Shown: in pieces, positions 24,668 through 34,917 of the stretch
How positions within the stretch are numbered: position 1 is the stretch's first letter
Layout: each line of letters starts with the position of its first letter
NCBI RefSeq assembly: GCF_000516985.1
Contig: NW_006917091.1
Span: 5,204,518-5,268,517 of the forward strand
DNA: 64,000 nt
Source of the DNA: Pestalotiopsis fici W106-1
Taxonomy: Eukaryota; Ascomycota; Sordariomycetes; Amphisphaeriales; Sporocadaceae
Reading direction: 5' to 3'
The notes under the pieces: generated by a model
Told to the model about the DNA's origin: nothing
Seen by the model: the letters and a program-made list of their open reading frames with translations, nothing else
Databases searched by the model: none
Program-made: the position numbers and the translations under genes

Positions 24668-25660
24668 ATGATGGACGATTTCGCCTCAGAGTCGGATAGC
24701 GACTACACGAGCTACTGGCGCGATTGGGTTCGTTTGTCCCTGTCCTCGTCCATCCCCGAGAGCCCACAGCGGCCATCCGGGGAAACGAACATCTTGTGCT
24801 AACCCCAGGCTCTAGTTCATATCCTCGCGCGGCAACGAGTACTTTTGCGAGATTGACGAGGATTACCTCACTGACCGCTTCAATCTGACCGGCTTGAACA
24901 CCGAGGTGCAGTACTATCAGTATGCGCTCGACCTCATCACCGATGTATTCGATCTCGACTGCGACGATGATATGAGGGAGACAATCGAGAAGTCGGCTAG
25001 GCACCTGTACGGCTTGATTCATGCAAGATACATCGTCACCACGAGAGGGCTGGCAAAGATGGTAAGGACATGATATCCTTGCAGTAAAAGCACCGGCTGA
25101 CTCTTTTGTTTTTCCTCCTAATACAGCTCGACAAGTATAAAAAGGCCGACTTTGGAAAGTGCCCGCGCGTCTTTTGTCACTCGCATCCGCTGCTCCCCAT
25201 GGGCCAGACGGACGTGCCCAACCAGAAGCCGGCCAAGCTGTACTGCGCGCGGTGCGAGGACATTTACAACCCCAAGTCGTCGCGGCACGCCACCATTGAC
25301 GGTGCCTATTTTGGCACCTCGTTCCACAACATCATGTTCCAGGTCTACCCGGCCCTGGTGCCGCCCAAGAGCGCCGAGCGCTACATCCCTCGCGTCTACG
25401 GCTTCCGCGTCCACGCCCCTGCCGCCCTGATTCGCTGGCAAAACGCCCGCCGCACCGACATGCTGCGCCGCCTGCGCAAGATGGAGGTCGAGAGCGGTTT
25501 CAAGGGCGAGAATGGCGAGGACCTTGATGACCTGGACGAGGACGACGATGACGAGGAGGACGAAGAGGCTGCCGCGCTGCTCCACGAAGGGGCCGGAAAT
25601 GTGAACCTGGACCGCGATAATGATGTTGTTATAGCGGGCGATGCTCATCATGCTGGCTAG
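24668..25660 (+). CDS. ckb1: casein kinase II regulatory (beta) subunit
   Basis: Regulatory subunit of protein kinase CK2, which forms the central dimer of the tetrameric holoenzyme and sets substrate choice. Three exons: 24668-24727, 24816-25061 and 25127-25660, giving 279 aa. The first donor is a weaker GTTCGT, but the 88-nt intron has a clear GCTAAC branch and TAG acceptor, and splicing restores [32 protein letters not shown], the hallmark CK2 beta N-terminus. The zinc-ribbon cysteines are all present (C114, C119, C142, C145, with the family spacing of 5, 23 and 3), followed by DGAYFGTSFHNIMFQVYP. The C-terminal tail is very acidic (about 225-250), longer than in animals. The [10 protein letters not shown] form suggests the fungal ckb1 rather than the ckb2 paralog. 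Confidence 0.95.
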
Positions 25661-26933
25661 GACCAGCTCCTGATCACGTGCAGGAATACTATGCCCTCGA
25701 CAAGTATCCCAAAAAGGCCCATTGGGAAAGTCGTGGCAGGCTAGATTGGACAATGGCAACTACCCCTAGGCCCATGAAGGACTTTACATTGCCCAGGGCC
25801 TTGAGCTTGGCCCCCGCAATCAGTTACTAAACAAATGAATGAACGAGGGTTCACAGAGAATGGAAGAAAAAGGCAGAGAGAATGGTAGAGGATGAAATCT
25901 TGCACATGGACCGGCGTTTGTTTCTTTTTCGCACTACACTACAGAAAGGAGGGGAGGGTCTTTGTCTCGGTTTCTTTGGCTTTTCTTCTTGGTTTTGTTT
26001 TTGCCGGTTAATTTCTCACCCCCAGCTTCTCCTCACAAACCGGCGTTTCGATTGCAAATCAACGGACTAGAGATTCTCCATCAACTGTTCCTTGTCATCG
26101 TGGATGGATTACAGTGAAAAGTATTCTTCATGTTGCCGAGACTAAAGTCCGTGTTCCATGTCTATCTATATTGAGCTTGTGTCCCAAATCCACTACCCAC
26201 CAGTGTGTTGTAGGATATGTTCATGGTTCGCCATGAAGTTCATGAACGCGTCTACATGATTCGACATTTTTGGCACCCATCGTATACATATCAAAACAAT
26301 CTACCACGTGAAAATAGTACGACACTGAACGATGCCCACGTTTATGCAGATGCACAGCAACATTTCCCTTGTAGTTCTTGAATCATTCCATAATTCGATT
26401 CTTCAATTCCGCTGGGTTTAAAGAGTAAATCTTGATTTGTTTTTCTTGGAGCTCAATTTATCCGAGAATAACACACAAAGCCTACAAGCCTACCTACCAA
26501 CCTACCAACCTACCAAAGCCTTTCCAGTCGCCGTCTATATTCGAGTTATAAAGCAAAGCCAAAACGCCATTTTCCACCCGTTTGTAACTGGTAACCCATG
26601 ACTGATGGATAGTACCAAGGCGATATACCTGTGATCTATGGTCAAAGGATATCCGCTCAGACCATGACAGCCACCTCGCTGATACCAATTTTCGGAAAGT
26701 CCGGTTCATCATTCGAGATTCCGTTTTCCTGCCACCTCAAAACCCTTCTTTTCGTTTCTCCATCTCTATATCCGCTAATTGTGTACAAAAATCCATTCTA
26801 TCCACATGAGCAAGCATTTCAATCATGTTCATCTCTTTGCTGTATATATATATACGCACGCCGAACAGCGGCGTTGTCATCTTTGTTGCCTGGTGAAGCG
26901 AAGGAAAAAAGAAGGCAGAAATGATGTACATCT
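25661..26933. other. convergent intergenic region
   Basis: 1.27 kb between the 3' ends of CK2 beta (+) and the glutathione-transferase fusion (-). It has T-rich stretches and three exact CCTACCAA units at 26493-26516. No gene seen. Confidence 0.5.
26493..26516. repeat. CCTACCAA x3 tandem repeat
   Basis: Three perfect 8-bp units in intergenic DNA; a simple minisatellite-like repeat with no visible function. Confidence 0.8.
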
Positions 26934-28977
26934 CTACAAAAGATGACTGTGCTGTTGACCAGTCACTGAGAGATCAGCTGTTTCAAGATACAGATCATTG
27001 TTGCTAGTGGTGGCTTGTATGTGCGAGTTGCTCTCAATGGCTTGAACCCATTGTTCCCAGCGCGTATTAGCAGCTGGTTGACGCCAGCCGCGAAGGTCAG
27101 CAAGAATTCGAGAAAGCCGCAGAACGAATGGCGCAAAGTGAATGTCAACAAGGCACAGGTCTGCACCTAGAAAGTAGGGACCTCTCTCGTCAGCAGCCTG
27201 TACAAGCTCCAAGATCTCGTTTGATAATCGAGTTTGATGTTCACTCTGCTGTGACGGATCTGTTGCTTTCAGCAGTGCAAGATAAGATAACACAATTGTA
27301 GAGTTGATCTGCTGTGGTGAGTATGCATATTTTACCCTTGTCTAACATCAGTGCTTACATGATCAATCCATAATCTACAGTTAGCTTTGAGTCGTGGGTC
27401 CGTAGGGAACAGAGGAACCCTCTTATCATGATCCTCCAGCTGTACATATGGGTCAGCTTTCTCAGCTTGGATCTGTTGCTTGGATGGCGTCGACAAACAT
27501 ATTCAAGGATGATGGAGCTCTCCCCGCACGCCCAATCACCTTCTCGGATGGCAGGGACTGTGCCGCGGGGATTGGCCTCGAGAAGCTGTGTAGTCCGCTT
27601 GTACGGATCGGTTTCACAGTATTGGTATTGCATCTGCTTTACTTCCAAAGCGATCCATACTCGCTGGGAAAACGGACTGCAAAGTCGAGTCAGTTTGTCT
27701 CTGATCATTTTGGATCAAGTCGAAGAATCGTACCAAAAGCATGCGGCATAGAGCTTCAGCTCATGGTCTTTGGCATGTTTCCGTGCTGTGACCAAAGCAG
27801 CTCCCGAAGCCCTTTTCTGGGCGGGTTTTACGGTCTTCTTGGACTCCTTCTTCTGCGCATTGATGTACCTCTGTACCGTGGACTTTTTGATCTCGTCACT
27901 TTTCTCCAGGGTGTGTTTATGAGGACCAGCAACACCATCTCCCTTTCCATTCCCTCCATTGCCGTTTACACGCTGAATTGTCCAAAACTTCTCCCCATTC
28001 GCCCCCGGCTGGATTGGCATGCCGTTGGAATCAAAGAACTGCTGAGGAGTGGAGTATGAGCCGACGCCATCGTCAAGCTGCAGAGTAGCGCCAGGAAAGT
28101 ATTCCGTAATTTTGATCTTGACGTCGCACAAGTCTCTCTCCCGTGCACTCCGCTTCCGTTTCTTCTTGAGTGGATCGTTGGATTTGGGCGTGCCCGGAGG
28201 CCGGCCCTTCATACGGCAATCCCAGTAGTGCGACACGAACGGTTTACGCTTGTACTTTTGCGTGGAGCGATGCGAGTATACATTATCGATATGGGGAAAG
28301 TAGGTTTCGAACTCGTCGTTGGTCAAGAGTATCATTTCATCGACGTTGAAGAACTTGTTACGCCAGGCTTCTAGATCTGGCGGATCGACGACTATCTTAT
28401 TCACCAACTGGCCATGTGGCCTGCTTTCTGCCGGCTCGACTACAAGCGGCGTCCCGCTCGAAGCTGAGCTATTGAACTCGTCATCCTGTTGAAGCTGGGT
28501 AATCGTCGGCGGCAGAGGTGCCGGCGGGGTAATACCAAACGACGGCGGCCGATTCCCGGGGGGGCCATGACTTGGAGGGGCCGAATGCGGCGGCGGCGGC
28601 GGAGGGGGTGGATTAGCAGTGACCGAGGGCGGCGCTTCCAGCGAATGCGGATGAGGCGTTGGACGAAGGATTGGGACGGTTGGGTTGGGCGGGAGATGGG
28701 GAAGCTCGGGCAGGGAATGAGTATGCGAATGCGGGTGGGCGTGCTGGTGAAAGACGGAAGGGTTGGCGGCGTCGAGCACGCCGAGGCTTATTTCGCCATG
28801 GGACGGCAGGGTCGGCAGGGAGAAGTGATGCGGCGGAGGGCCGGAGACGGAGATATTGTGGTGAAGGGCAAGATGGGGGTTCTGGTGGTCCGGCTGAGGG
28901 TTCGGCGCAGGGCCGCTTGGCAGTCCATGAACCAGCAGGCCGGGCGGCGATTGGAACTGAGTCGACGTAGGGTCCAT
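26934..28977 (-). CDS. fusion: basic Pro/His-rich N-terminal region plus omega-like glutathione transferase
   Basis: Four exons: 28977-27734, 27676-27499, 27439-27359 and 27308 (or 27311)-26934, giving 625 or 626 aa. The exon 1/2 junction splits codon 415 (TG|T) and restores the active-site motif CPFSQRVW, so the transferase is in frame with the upstream region. The thioredoxin-fold half (about 404-490) has C415, NPRGTVPAI (cis-Pro loop) and ESSIILEYL; the helical half follows, with RGPYFLGADLCLVDIHFAPF. Cys-Pro-Phe is typical of omega-class enzymes (thioltransferase or dehydroascorbate reductase type). The N-terminal 195 residues are rich in Pro and His, including an eight-proline run. Residues about 196-300 look conserved, with FVSHYWDCRMKGRPPGTPKS, a short AT-hook-like KGRPPG (257-262) and a nuclear-signal-like KKKRKR (271-276). 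Nuclear location and DNA contact are inferences. The last acceptor is a tandem CAGCAG. Confidence 0.85.
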
Positions 28978-29130
28978 ATCTTTCTTCTCTCTTGCTCGAT
29001 TCTCTCATCTCACGCGCTTCACTGCGGGACCAGGTGTAAGTGTATGCAGCAGCGGCCGTCCATTATCGCCGTATCTGCGCCTCGAGATCAGAGTTGTCTG
29101 CTCCTTTCTTCTCTGTTTCTTTCACTCTTG

Positions 29131-29151
29131 TCTCTCTCTCTCTCTCTCTCT
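29131..29151. repeat. (TC)n microsatellite
   Basis: Ten consecutive TC units upstream of the fusion gene start; it may lie in its 5' UTR or promoter (as GA on the sense strand). Confidence 0.85.
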
Positions 29152-29570
29152 TCTTTGGCGCCTTGTTTCCTCTTTCCTCTGCTAATCACGGGCAGGGATC
29201 CGGAGGAGCCGATCAGGTCAAGCAGGGTCGGTCGATCAGTCAATCAAACAATCCGATCCGATCCCAGTCGGGCCTGGGGGGAATCTGGGGAGGGGGATCT
29301 GTAAGTAGTGTCGATGAGCTATGGAGAAGAAAAGTGTATGTAGGGTATGTATTATTTTAGAAAAGGGTAGTGGGTAGAGAAGATCAGGAACGGCGCCAGG
29401 GAAGTTTTGGAACAAACCCAAGCCCTGGATTTGGCTCAGCGCTGTCTGCGATCTGCTTGAGCAACAACCTTTCCTGTAGCCTACATTTGGCACTGTAGGT
29501 TCCAAGGTTGGCTCTTACGAAATGCACTACACCACTTTACGGAAACCGCGGGGCTCTGTTGGTGATAGCG

Positions 29571-29649
29571 AGCGGGAGCTGATCCCGCTAATCTTGCCTT
29601 TAGCGGCAACTGTCAGCGCCCAGTGCTCCTGAGTGCCTGGAGCAGGAGC
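29571..29649. repeat. cluster of overlapping inverted repeats
   Basis: Within about 80 bp there are three stems. AGCGGGA/TCCCGCT is at 29571-29577 and 29583-29589. CCGCTAA/TTAGCGG is at 29585-29591 and 29600-29606 and shares bases with the first. GCTCCT/AGGAGC is at 29625-29630 and 29644-29649. The first two stems are mutually exclusive. This could be a small mobile-element remnant or a structured transcript; nothing coding overlaps it. Confidence 0.5.
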
Positions 29650-30608
29650 CGAGCTATCCCCGTTAGCACTGCATAGGTACCCTTTTAGCACGTTCTATCG
29701 GTGGCCTAGAACCTGCAGGGTTCAACCTAACTTGCGTTATTACTGTGCCCTGAGTATACATATAGCCGAGCACGAAACCGAAAGGGTTGCGATATATTGT
29801 CCGGATTACGTAGATGCATGATACGTACTCGGGTCCTCTTGCTGATTTGGCCATCTACAGTTGTTTCATCTCGCCACTTTCAGAAATCCATCATTTGCCA
29901 TGGCCTCATTGCATCCTTTATGCCGGCGCCGATAGTGATAGGGTTCCCCCAATGTACTGTGCATTATATTGTTGGGTACGGAATGTGTAAGAGCAATTGC
30001 GACGAGCTTCGGGCATGCGGAGAAGCCCCCTCGTATTACACATTTCCATACCTACCGAGGTATTCCGATATCATATCATTGCGATGAAGAGAATACTTTG
30101 GAAAGTATTGGATCATCATCTGCAATGCTGACGATGCCTTTGCGAGAGTGTCAGCAGTATATTTTGGCCAGCTTTAGACAAAGCAACTCTAGGATATCTA
30201 CGTAGCATGTTCAGCACTGAAGCCGAGGTCGCTTTACAAACACTAAAGTTCATGGGGATTCTTACACGAGCCCTCGCTATCTCTTGCATGTAATGTTCAT
30301 GAAACAGCTTGCTTGGCAGACTTGCTACCGTCTCACTTACACTGCATACCCTTACCTGATAAACATGAAGTGTTCAGTCGTCAAAGGCACAGCAAGAAGC
30401 GATCGGCCACTCTCTTTCAATCGTAGTATTCCTCAGCCGAGGCTAAGATCAAGATTGCAATCATGTTGAGCAGTTGATACCCAAGTCATTGGAAAGATAA
30501 CATCAAATATCCTACTTATTCAAACACAATAGTTGGTTGCTCACAAAATGATTTACTCAAAACGATTTTATCCAGATATCAGTAAGACAGCAACGAAAAC
30601 TTCATATG

Positions 30609-30629
30609 TATATATATATATATATATAT
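30609..30629. repeat. (TA)n microsatellite
   Basis: About ten TA units in AT-rich intergenic DNA. Confidence 0.85.
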
Positions 30630-31674
30630 GTATATAAGTGTATAAGCAATTGTATGTACAAGTACATCATTCACTCCTCGGATGAGCATGGAAGCATGAA
30701 GCATGCCCGTTGTGATGTACTCTTCGTGATGGATCCGGCACACTCTGTTTGATCTAACGTTAACTACTCGAGGGGATCAACAGATGCTGATATGAGTATC
30801 CGGAAGAGCACATATCTTGAAAGTCGCAATAAAGTGGGTACGAACAGACATCCCACCAGTATCACGACGATTATAGATAACCATGCTCCGTGAGTATCGT
30901 CACTGATTTCCCGGGGTTTGACAGTTTGGAGACGATTCTGCAAATGGATACTGTGGCTGGCATAGTATCATGTGCCACTTGCTTGACAGTATAGGTAATC
31001 GGATCGTTTGAAAGTTAATCAGTTCATATTTTTGAGCATATAACAACGAAGCATACTTCCTCTGCTAATTATGAATACTTTTAGGCAGACGGGTCTGTTG
31101 ATAGGTTTGAATCTAAGGAGCAAATCTTAACTATTCTTTGGTTCACAGCTTAATTGCCAGAGTTCCATCTCGATTGGTATAACCCGTCAAGCACTCAACG
31201 ACGGAGAAAGAGCCCAATTGCTACAAAACTAGCACAATACTTTCCCCTTTATACTCGAGCTTGACAGTCCCACTGAGATTCAATATTCGATTCACATCCC
31301 CTGAGCCTCTTGCATTGAATCAATCAACGGTAAGCACTTTCCACCGGCGCGCAGTTGCAAAGGACCCGAAGTCCGAGAGGGTTTCGTAACACAAAGTGCC
31401 GACCGACCCCACTCAAAAGTTGATTCCGGGGAGCTAGGATCACATGCAGTGCAGCGCATCGCAGCAGTAATGTGTGTTTTTTGTCCGTGTCTCAGGAACA
31501 GCAGCAAAACTGCCCCCCAATCTGACCACGGTTACGTCATGACATCTATATAAGTAAATAGACTGTATATATCATCAACACCCGCGCTACTGCCCACTCT
31601 CGCTTTTCCTCGACCCCCCAACAGAACCTATAGAAGAAGGACAATTTGTCACTCATAGCCCATTCCTACTCAAC

Positions 31675-32351
31675 ATGACGACTTATATCCCCTATCTCAC
31701 GATACCCCGCGAGGTATTCGAGAATGCCGCCGCCTCCATCCTACTGCCCATTGCGCTGGGCACCGGCGTGGGCTTCAGCACGAGACGTAAGTAACAACGA
31801 TTTGCGTCTCTAATGGCATTTTCCCTATTGCGCAAAGATACAAGTGGGCTCAGACTAACACGGGGCATCTTTCTTGTTTTTTTCTAGCCTCCAAAACCCA
31901 AGATACCTACCGTCTCATGAAGCAACCTCCTCTGCGGCCCCCGCCCCAAGTCTTTGGCCCCGTATGGACGCTCCTCTACGGCCTCATGGGCTACGCCGCC
32001 CACCGCGCCGTCACCGCGGGCCTGAACCCCTTGACCTCGAGCGTGGCGGGCGTACAGACGGCCAAGCACGCCGCCACCTTGTACTCGGTGCAGCTGGGCC
32101 TGAACCTGGCGTGGATGCCGCTCTTTTTCGGCATCCGCAAGCCCGCCGTCGCTCTCGCCGACATTGCCGCCCTCGTCGGTATCAATGTCTACCTGGCCCG
32201 CCTCTTCTTCTCCCTCGACGAGACGGCCGGCTGGCTCTACGTTCCCTACCTCGCCTGGCTGGGCTTTGCGACCTACCTCAATGCTGGTGTCGGCATTGTC
32301 AACAACTGGAGGATCACGGATGAGGATCTGCTCAAGGGAAAGAACAAATAA
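31675..32351 (+). CDS. tspO: TspO/MBR-family membrane protein
   Basis: Two exons, 31675-31786 and 31888-32351, with a 101-nt intron, encoding 191 aa. It belongs to the translocator protein (peripheral benzodiazepine receptor) family, which binds tetrapyrroles and lipids; the eukaryotic members usually sit in the outer mitochondrial or endomembranes. Signature segments are PPPQVFGPVWTLLYGLMGYA (pore and ligand-site motif) and LGLNLAWMPLFFGIRKP. Five hydrophobic helices are visible, the first within residues 15-35 (AAASILLPIALGTGVGF). The N-terminal extension before helix 1 makes it slightly longer than the about 160-170 aa typical of bacterial and animal members. The exon 2 coding sequence is markedly GC-rich compared with its flanks. 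Confidence 0.93.
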
Positions 32352-32686
32352 GCAAGAGTAGGCCGATTGTTCGTTGTAAATTGGAGAGGAGAATTATAAA
32401 ATGTTTCATAGGGAATGTGATACCCAAACCAAAGACATAGCGTTTTGAATTAATGCATTTCACACATAGCTCGTATCACGATAAACAAGCAACAGCTGAG
32501 CCGCATTGGATTTGTTTGATGGAGTGTTTTTATTTGGGTTGCTGTGCCCAGAACAAACTGACTGTCTATATCAATGCCCTTGTATATCCTTGGTATAATC
32601 GAAAAAACATATACGCCAATAACTCCTCTGCTTGCTCTTCAAGCAGTCCAGTTTTCTAACCCATCTATAGAAGATCATTGAAACAT
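32352..32686. other. convergent 3' intergenic region
   Basis: 335 bp between the tspO and ornithine carrier stop codons; 3' UTRs only, AT-rich. Confidence 0.6.
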
Positions 32687-33750
32687 TCATAAGGGTAGAT
32701 ACCCTTTGAGACCATCATATATCATGAAGATGAACGCCGAGCTGGGTGCGGATCGCAGGACGGTGATTCCACATCCTCGATACATGCCACGTAACCCGTG
32801 CTGTTTCCACAATGCTTTCCCTTCCTCCATAAATGTCTTCTTCACAGCAGTACCACCTACGGCGCTGGTCTGCATTCGCGACTTGATTGTGTCTGCAGGG
32901 AAGAATAGGAAATTGTAAGACATGCCTGCTGTCGCGCCGGCAACGGCTTGTTGCCATAGCGGCAGAGGCTCTGCTCGCAATGCATCCTTCTCGGCTTGCG
33001 AGGTAAGACTGCGCTCATTCCAAGTACGAAAGAGTTTTGAGGTGGTCTCCTTGAAGCCGAACCATGCACCGCAACCTCCAGACTCTCGAAGAAATGTTCC
33101 CATCTGACCGTGCCAGAAGCCGGCAAGACCCTCGTGCTTAAAGACGTCCTTGATCACAGATGCCACGGTTGGCGGCTTGAGTATCATGCCATCCGTGCTG
33201 ACCGTCGCGGGTACCTGAATCTTGCACTTGACAAGCTCGACCGGAGTCAAGACAAACGATGTAAAGGCGCCTGAAAAGGCTCCGGTGAACCATAGGGCTG
33301 GCAGAGGTAGGTCCTGGTCCCGAGGGCAATATCCTGTCTTGTATATGGTCTCCCGACCCAGTCGTTCAAAAAAGAACAGACTGCTGTTTTCGAGCGCCGC
33401 GCCCACCAGAGGTGCGCTTATTCCGCGGTATAGACCCAGGACTCCATCTTGTTTGATTGATTGCTTAAAGCAGTCGAGTGGGCCGGTATAACGTAATGGG
33501 AGGTGGTCGGGTTGCGACTGAAGCCTGACTTTGACCGTGTCGAATGGATATTCAATATACTTGCCCATGATGCCGGCAACCTGCGTCTGTTAGAACCCAG
33601 TCTTTGTTGATTCCCGCGAGGCAGGTGAAGAAAACATACCGATCCATAGAGTATGTCCTCCACAGACTCTTTCGCCTGGGACTTTTCTTTAGTCGGCATG
33701 GCGATAGTTGGAAGAACACTCGTAGAGGTCCCGAACACTTGGGCCGCCAT
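32687..33750 (-). CDS. arg-13: mitochondrial ornithine carrier (Arg-13/Ort1 type)
   Basis: Inner-membrane carrier of the SLC25 family that exchanges ornithine and related basic amino acids between matrix and cytosol, linking mitochondrial ornithine synthesis to cytosolic arginine synthesis. Two exons, 33750-33640 and 33580-32687, with a 59-nt intron; 334 aa. Three mitochondrial-carrier repeats carry the signatures [22 protein letters not shown] and [11 protein letters not shown]. Substrate-family residues match the fungal Arg-13 sequence: [28 protein letters not shown], and [20 protein letters not shown]. The start MAAQVFG gives a short leader before the first helix; a second in-frame Met lies at codon 18. 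It is divergent from the Kelch gene. Confidence 0.93.
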
Positions 33751-34917
33751 GGTGGAGGAAGAGACTGGTTGGGACGTATGGGCTGAGACGGTCTGATTGC
33801 ACTCGTTGCAAAGGCGACGAGGGCGCAGACTGCGAGCGCTTTATGTACAAACTTGGGTCTCGGCGGTTACGCAGCGAAGCTCGGAGGTCGGTCCAGAGCT
33901 TGCCTTGGAAGGGGGGTTGCCGACTGGAGTTCACCGTTTGAACAATATCGGGCGCTAGCAGGAGGGCAGCATTGGAGGAGGAGATTGAAGGGTCGGAGGA
34001 AACCTGGAGGTCATGACAGATTTTCTAGTGTGTAATAGTAATATAGTAATTTCTGCTACGAGGAACAATCGGGGCGTATGTGGTCGTTGGTCCGTCTGGC
34101 ATGTGCAAAATACGACCAACAACCAACAGCGTTGACCCAACGTCTTCGCAAAACCTCGTCACCGCCGGGCGAAGGTGGATGTGAGGGGGACGTATGTAAT
34201 AAGTCGATGGGGGTCGACACGGTTCGGGGTCATTTCGGATCAGATAAAAAAAATTTAGATCAGATAAAAAATTGGACTAGCGATCGAGTTCCCGAGACTT
34301 GTGGAGGCCTCAAGCAAGAATGTCACTGCGGCCCCATGATTTGTATGACAAAGGAAGAAGAAAAAAAATATCTCATATAAGAATCGAGATTTGCAAGCAA
34401 GATTCGGCAGCACGCAAAGGGAAATTTTCACATTGCGGGAGAGAAAAGAGGAGCAAGAGGACCGACCAAGGAGCTCTGAGTTACGTATTCGTACCTGGTA
34501 TAAGTTGTGCCCACCATGATGGTACCTACCCAGGTACATGCCTTGCCCATTGGACCTGACCTGACTTGACCGCACGACCTGATTGATGTGCACGCGTCCT
34601 AGTGCGGGGGAGGGGTAACCAAAAACTCAAAAATCTATCGCCAGTTTTTTTCGGTTGGGTATTAGTGGCTGTCCAATGTCTTGCAGTGTCTTTTTCTCAT
34701 TGACACCCTGGACTGCATATCTAATCTAGCTCAGTCGGTATTTACCTTACTCTTTAGGGTTGAGTAAGACGGCTTGAGCCAGGAAAACATTGGAGTCATA
34801 TCCGCAATACTTTCTCCAGCTGGGTTGCCTCCCCTACTTGAAGGTCTGCAGGCCGAATCTTTGAGCCACTGCCTGTTTGGTTATTAATCCATTTTACCCT
34901 TGAGTGAATTGGACGAC
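33751..34917. promoter_or_regulatory. divergent promoter region of the ornithine carrier and the Kelch gene
   Basis: 1.17 kb between start codons. It contains two copies of a GATCAGATAAAAAA-like unit at 34238-34272, and CT/T-rich tracts. No arginine-control uORF is evident to me, although 5' UTR limits are unknown. Confidence 0.4.
34238..34272. repeat. direct repeat of a 14-bp unit
   Basis: GATCAGATAAAAAA occurs twice, offset by 20 bp, in the intergenic region. It may be a chance duplication or paired protein-binding sites. Confidence 0.5.

Larger units (their letters stand above)
28978..31674. other. intergenic region with repeats and inverted-repeat cluster
   Basis: 2.7 kb between the divergent starts of the glutathione-transferase fusion and the TspO gene. 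It contains a TC microsatellite, an inverted-repeat cluster and a TA run, all listed separately. ORFs are short and unconvincing. Confidence 0.5.

Noticed and set aside
28489..29304. 271-codon plus-strand ORF, very Arg/Gly/Met-rich
   Set aside because: Antisense to the proline-rich N-terminus of the glutathione-transferase fusion; the composition is just the complement of Pro/His codons.
31874..32323. Alternative-frame ORF overlapping the TspO exon
   Set aside because: The Arg/Pro-rich product is the off-frame reading of a GC-rich exon; the TspO frame has the family signature.
34727..34739. TAGCTCAGTCGGT, a perfect tRNA D-arm/A-box-like string
   Set aside because: No pairing D-stem 3' half, no anticodon arm and no GGTTCGAnnCC B-box follow at the right distance, so it is not a tRNA gene.
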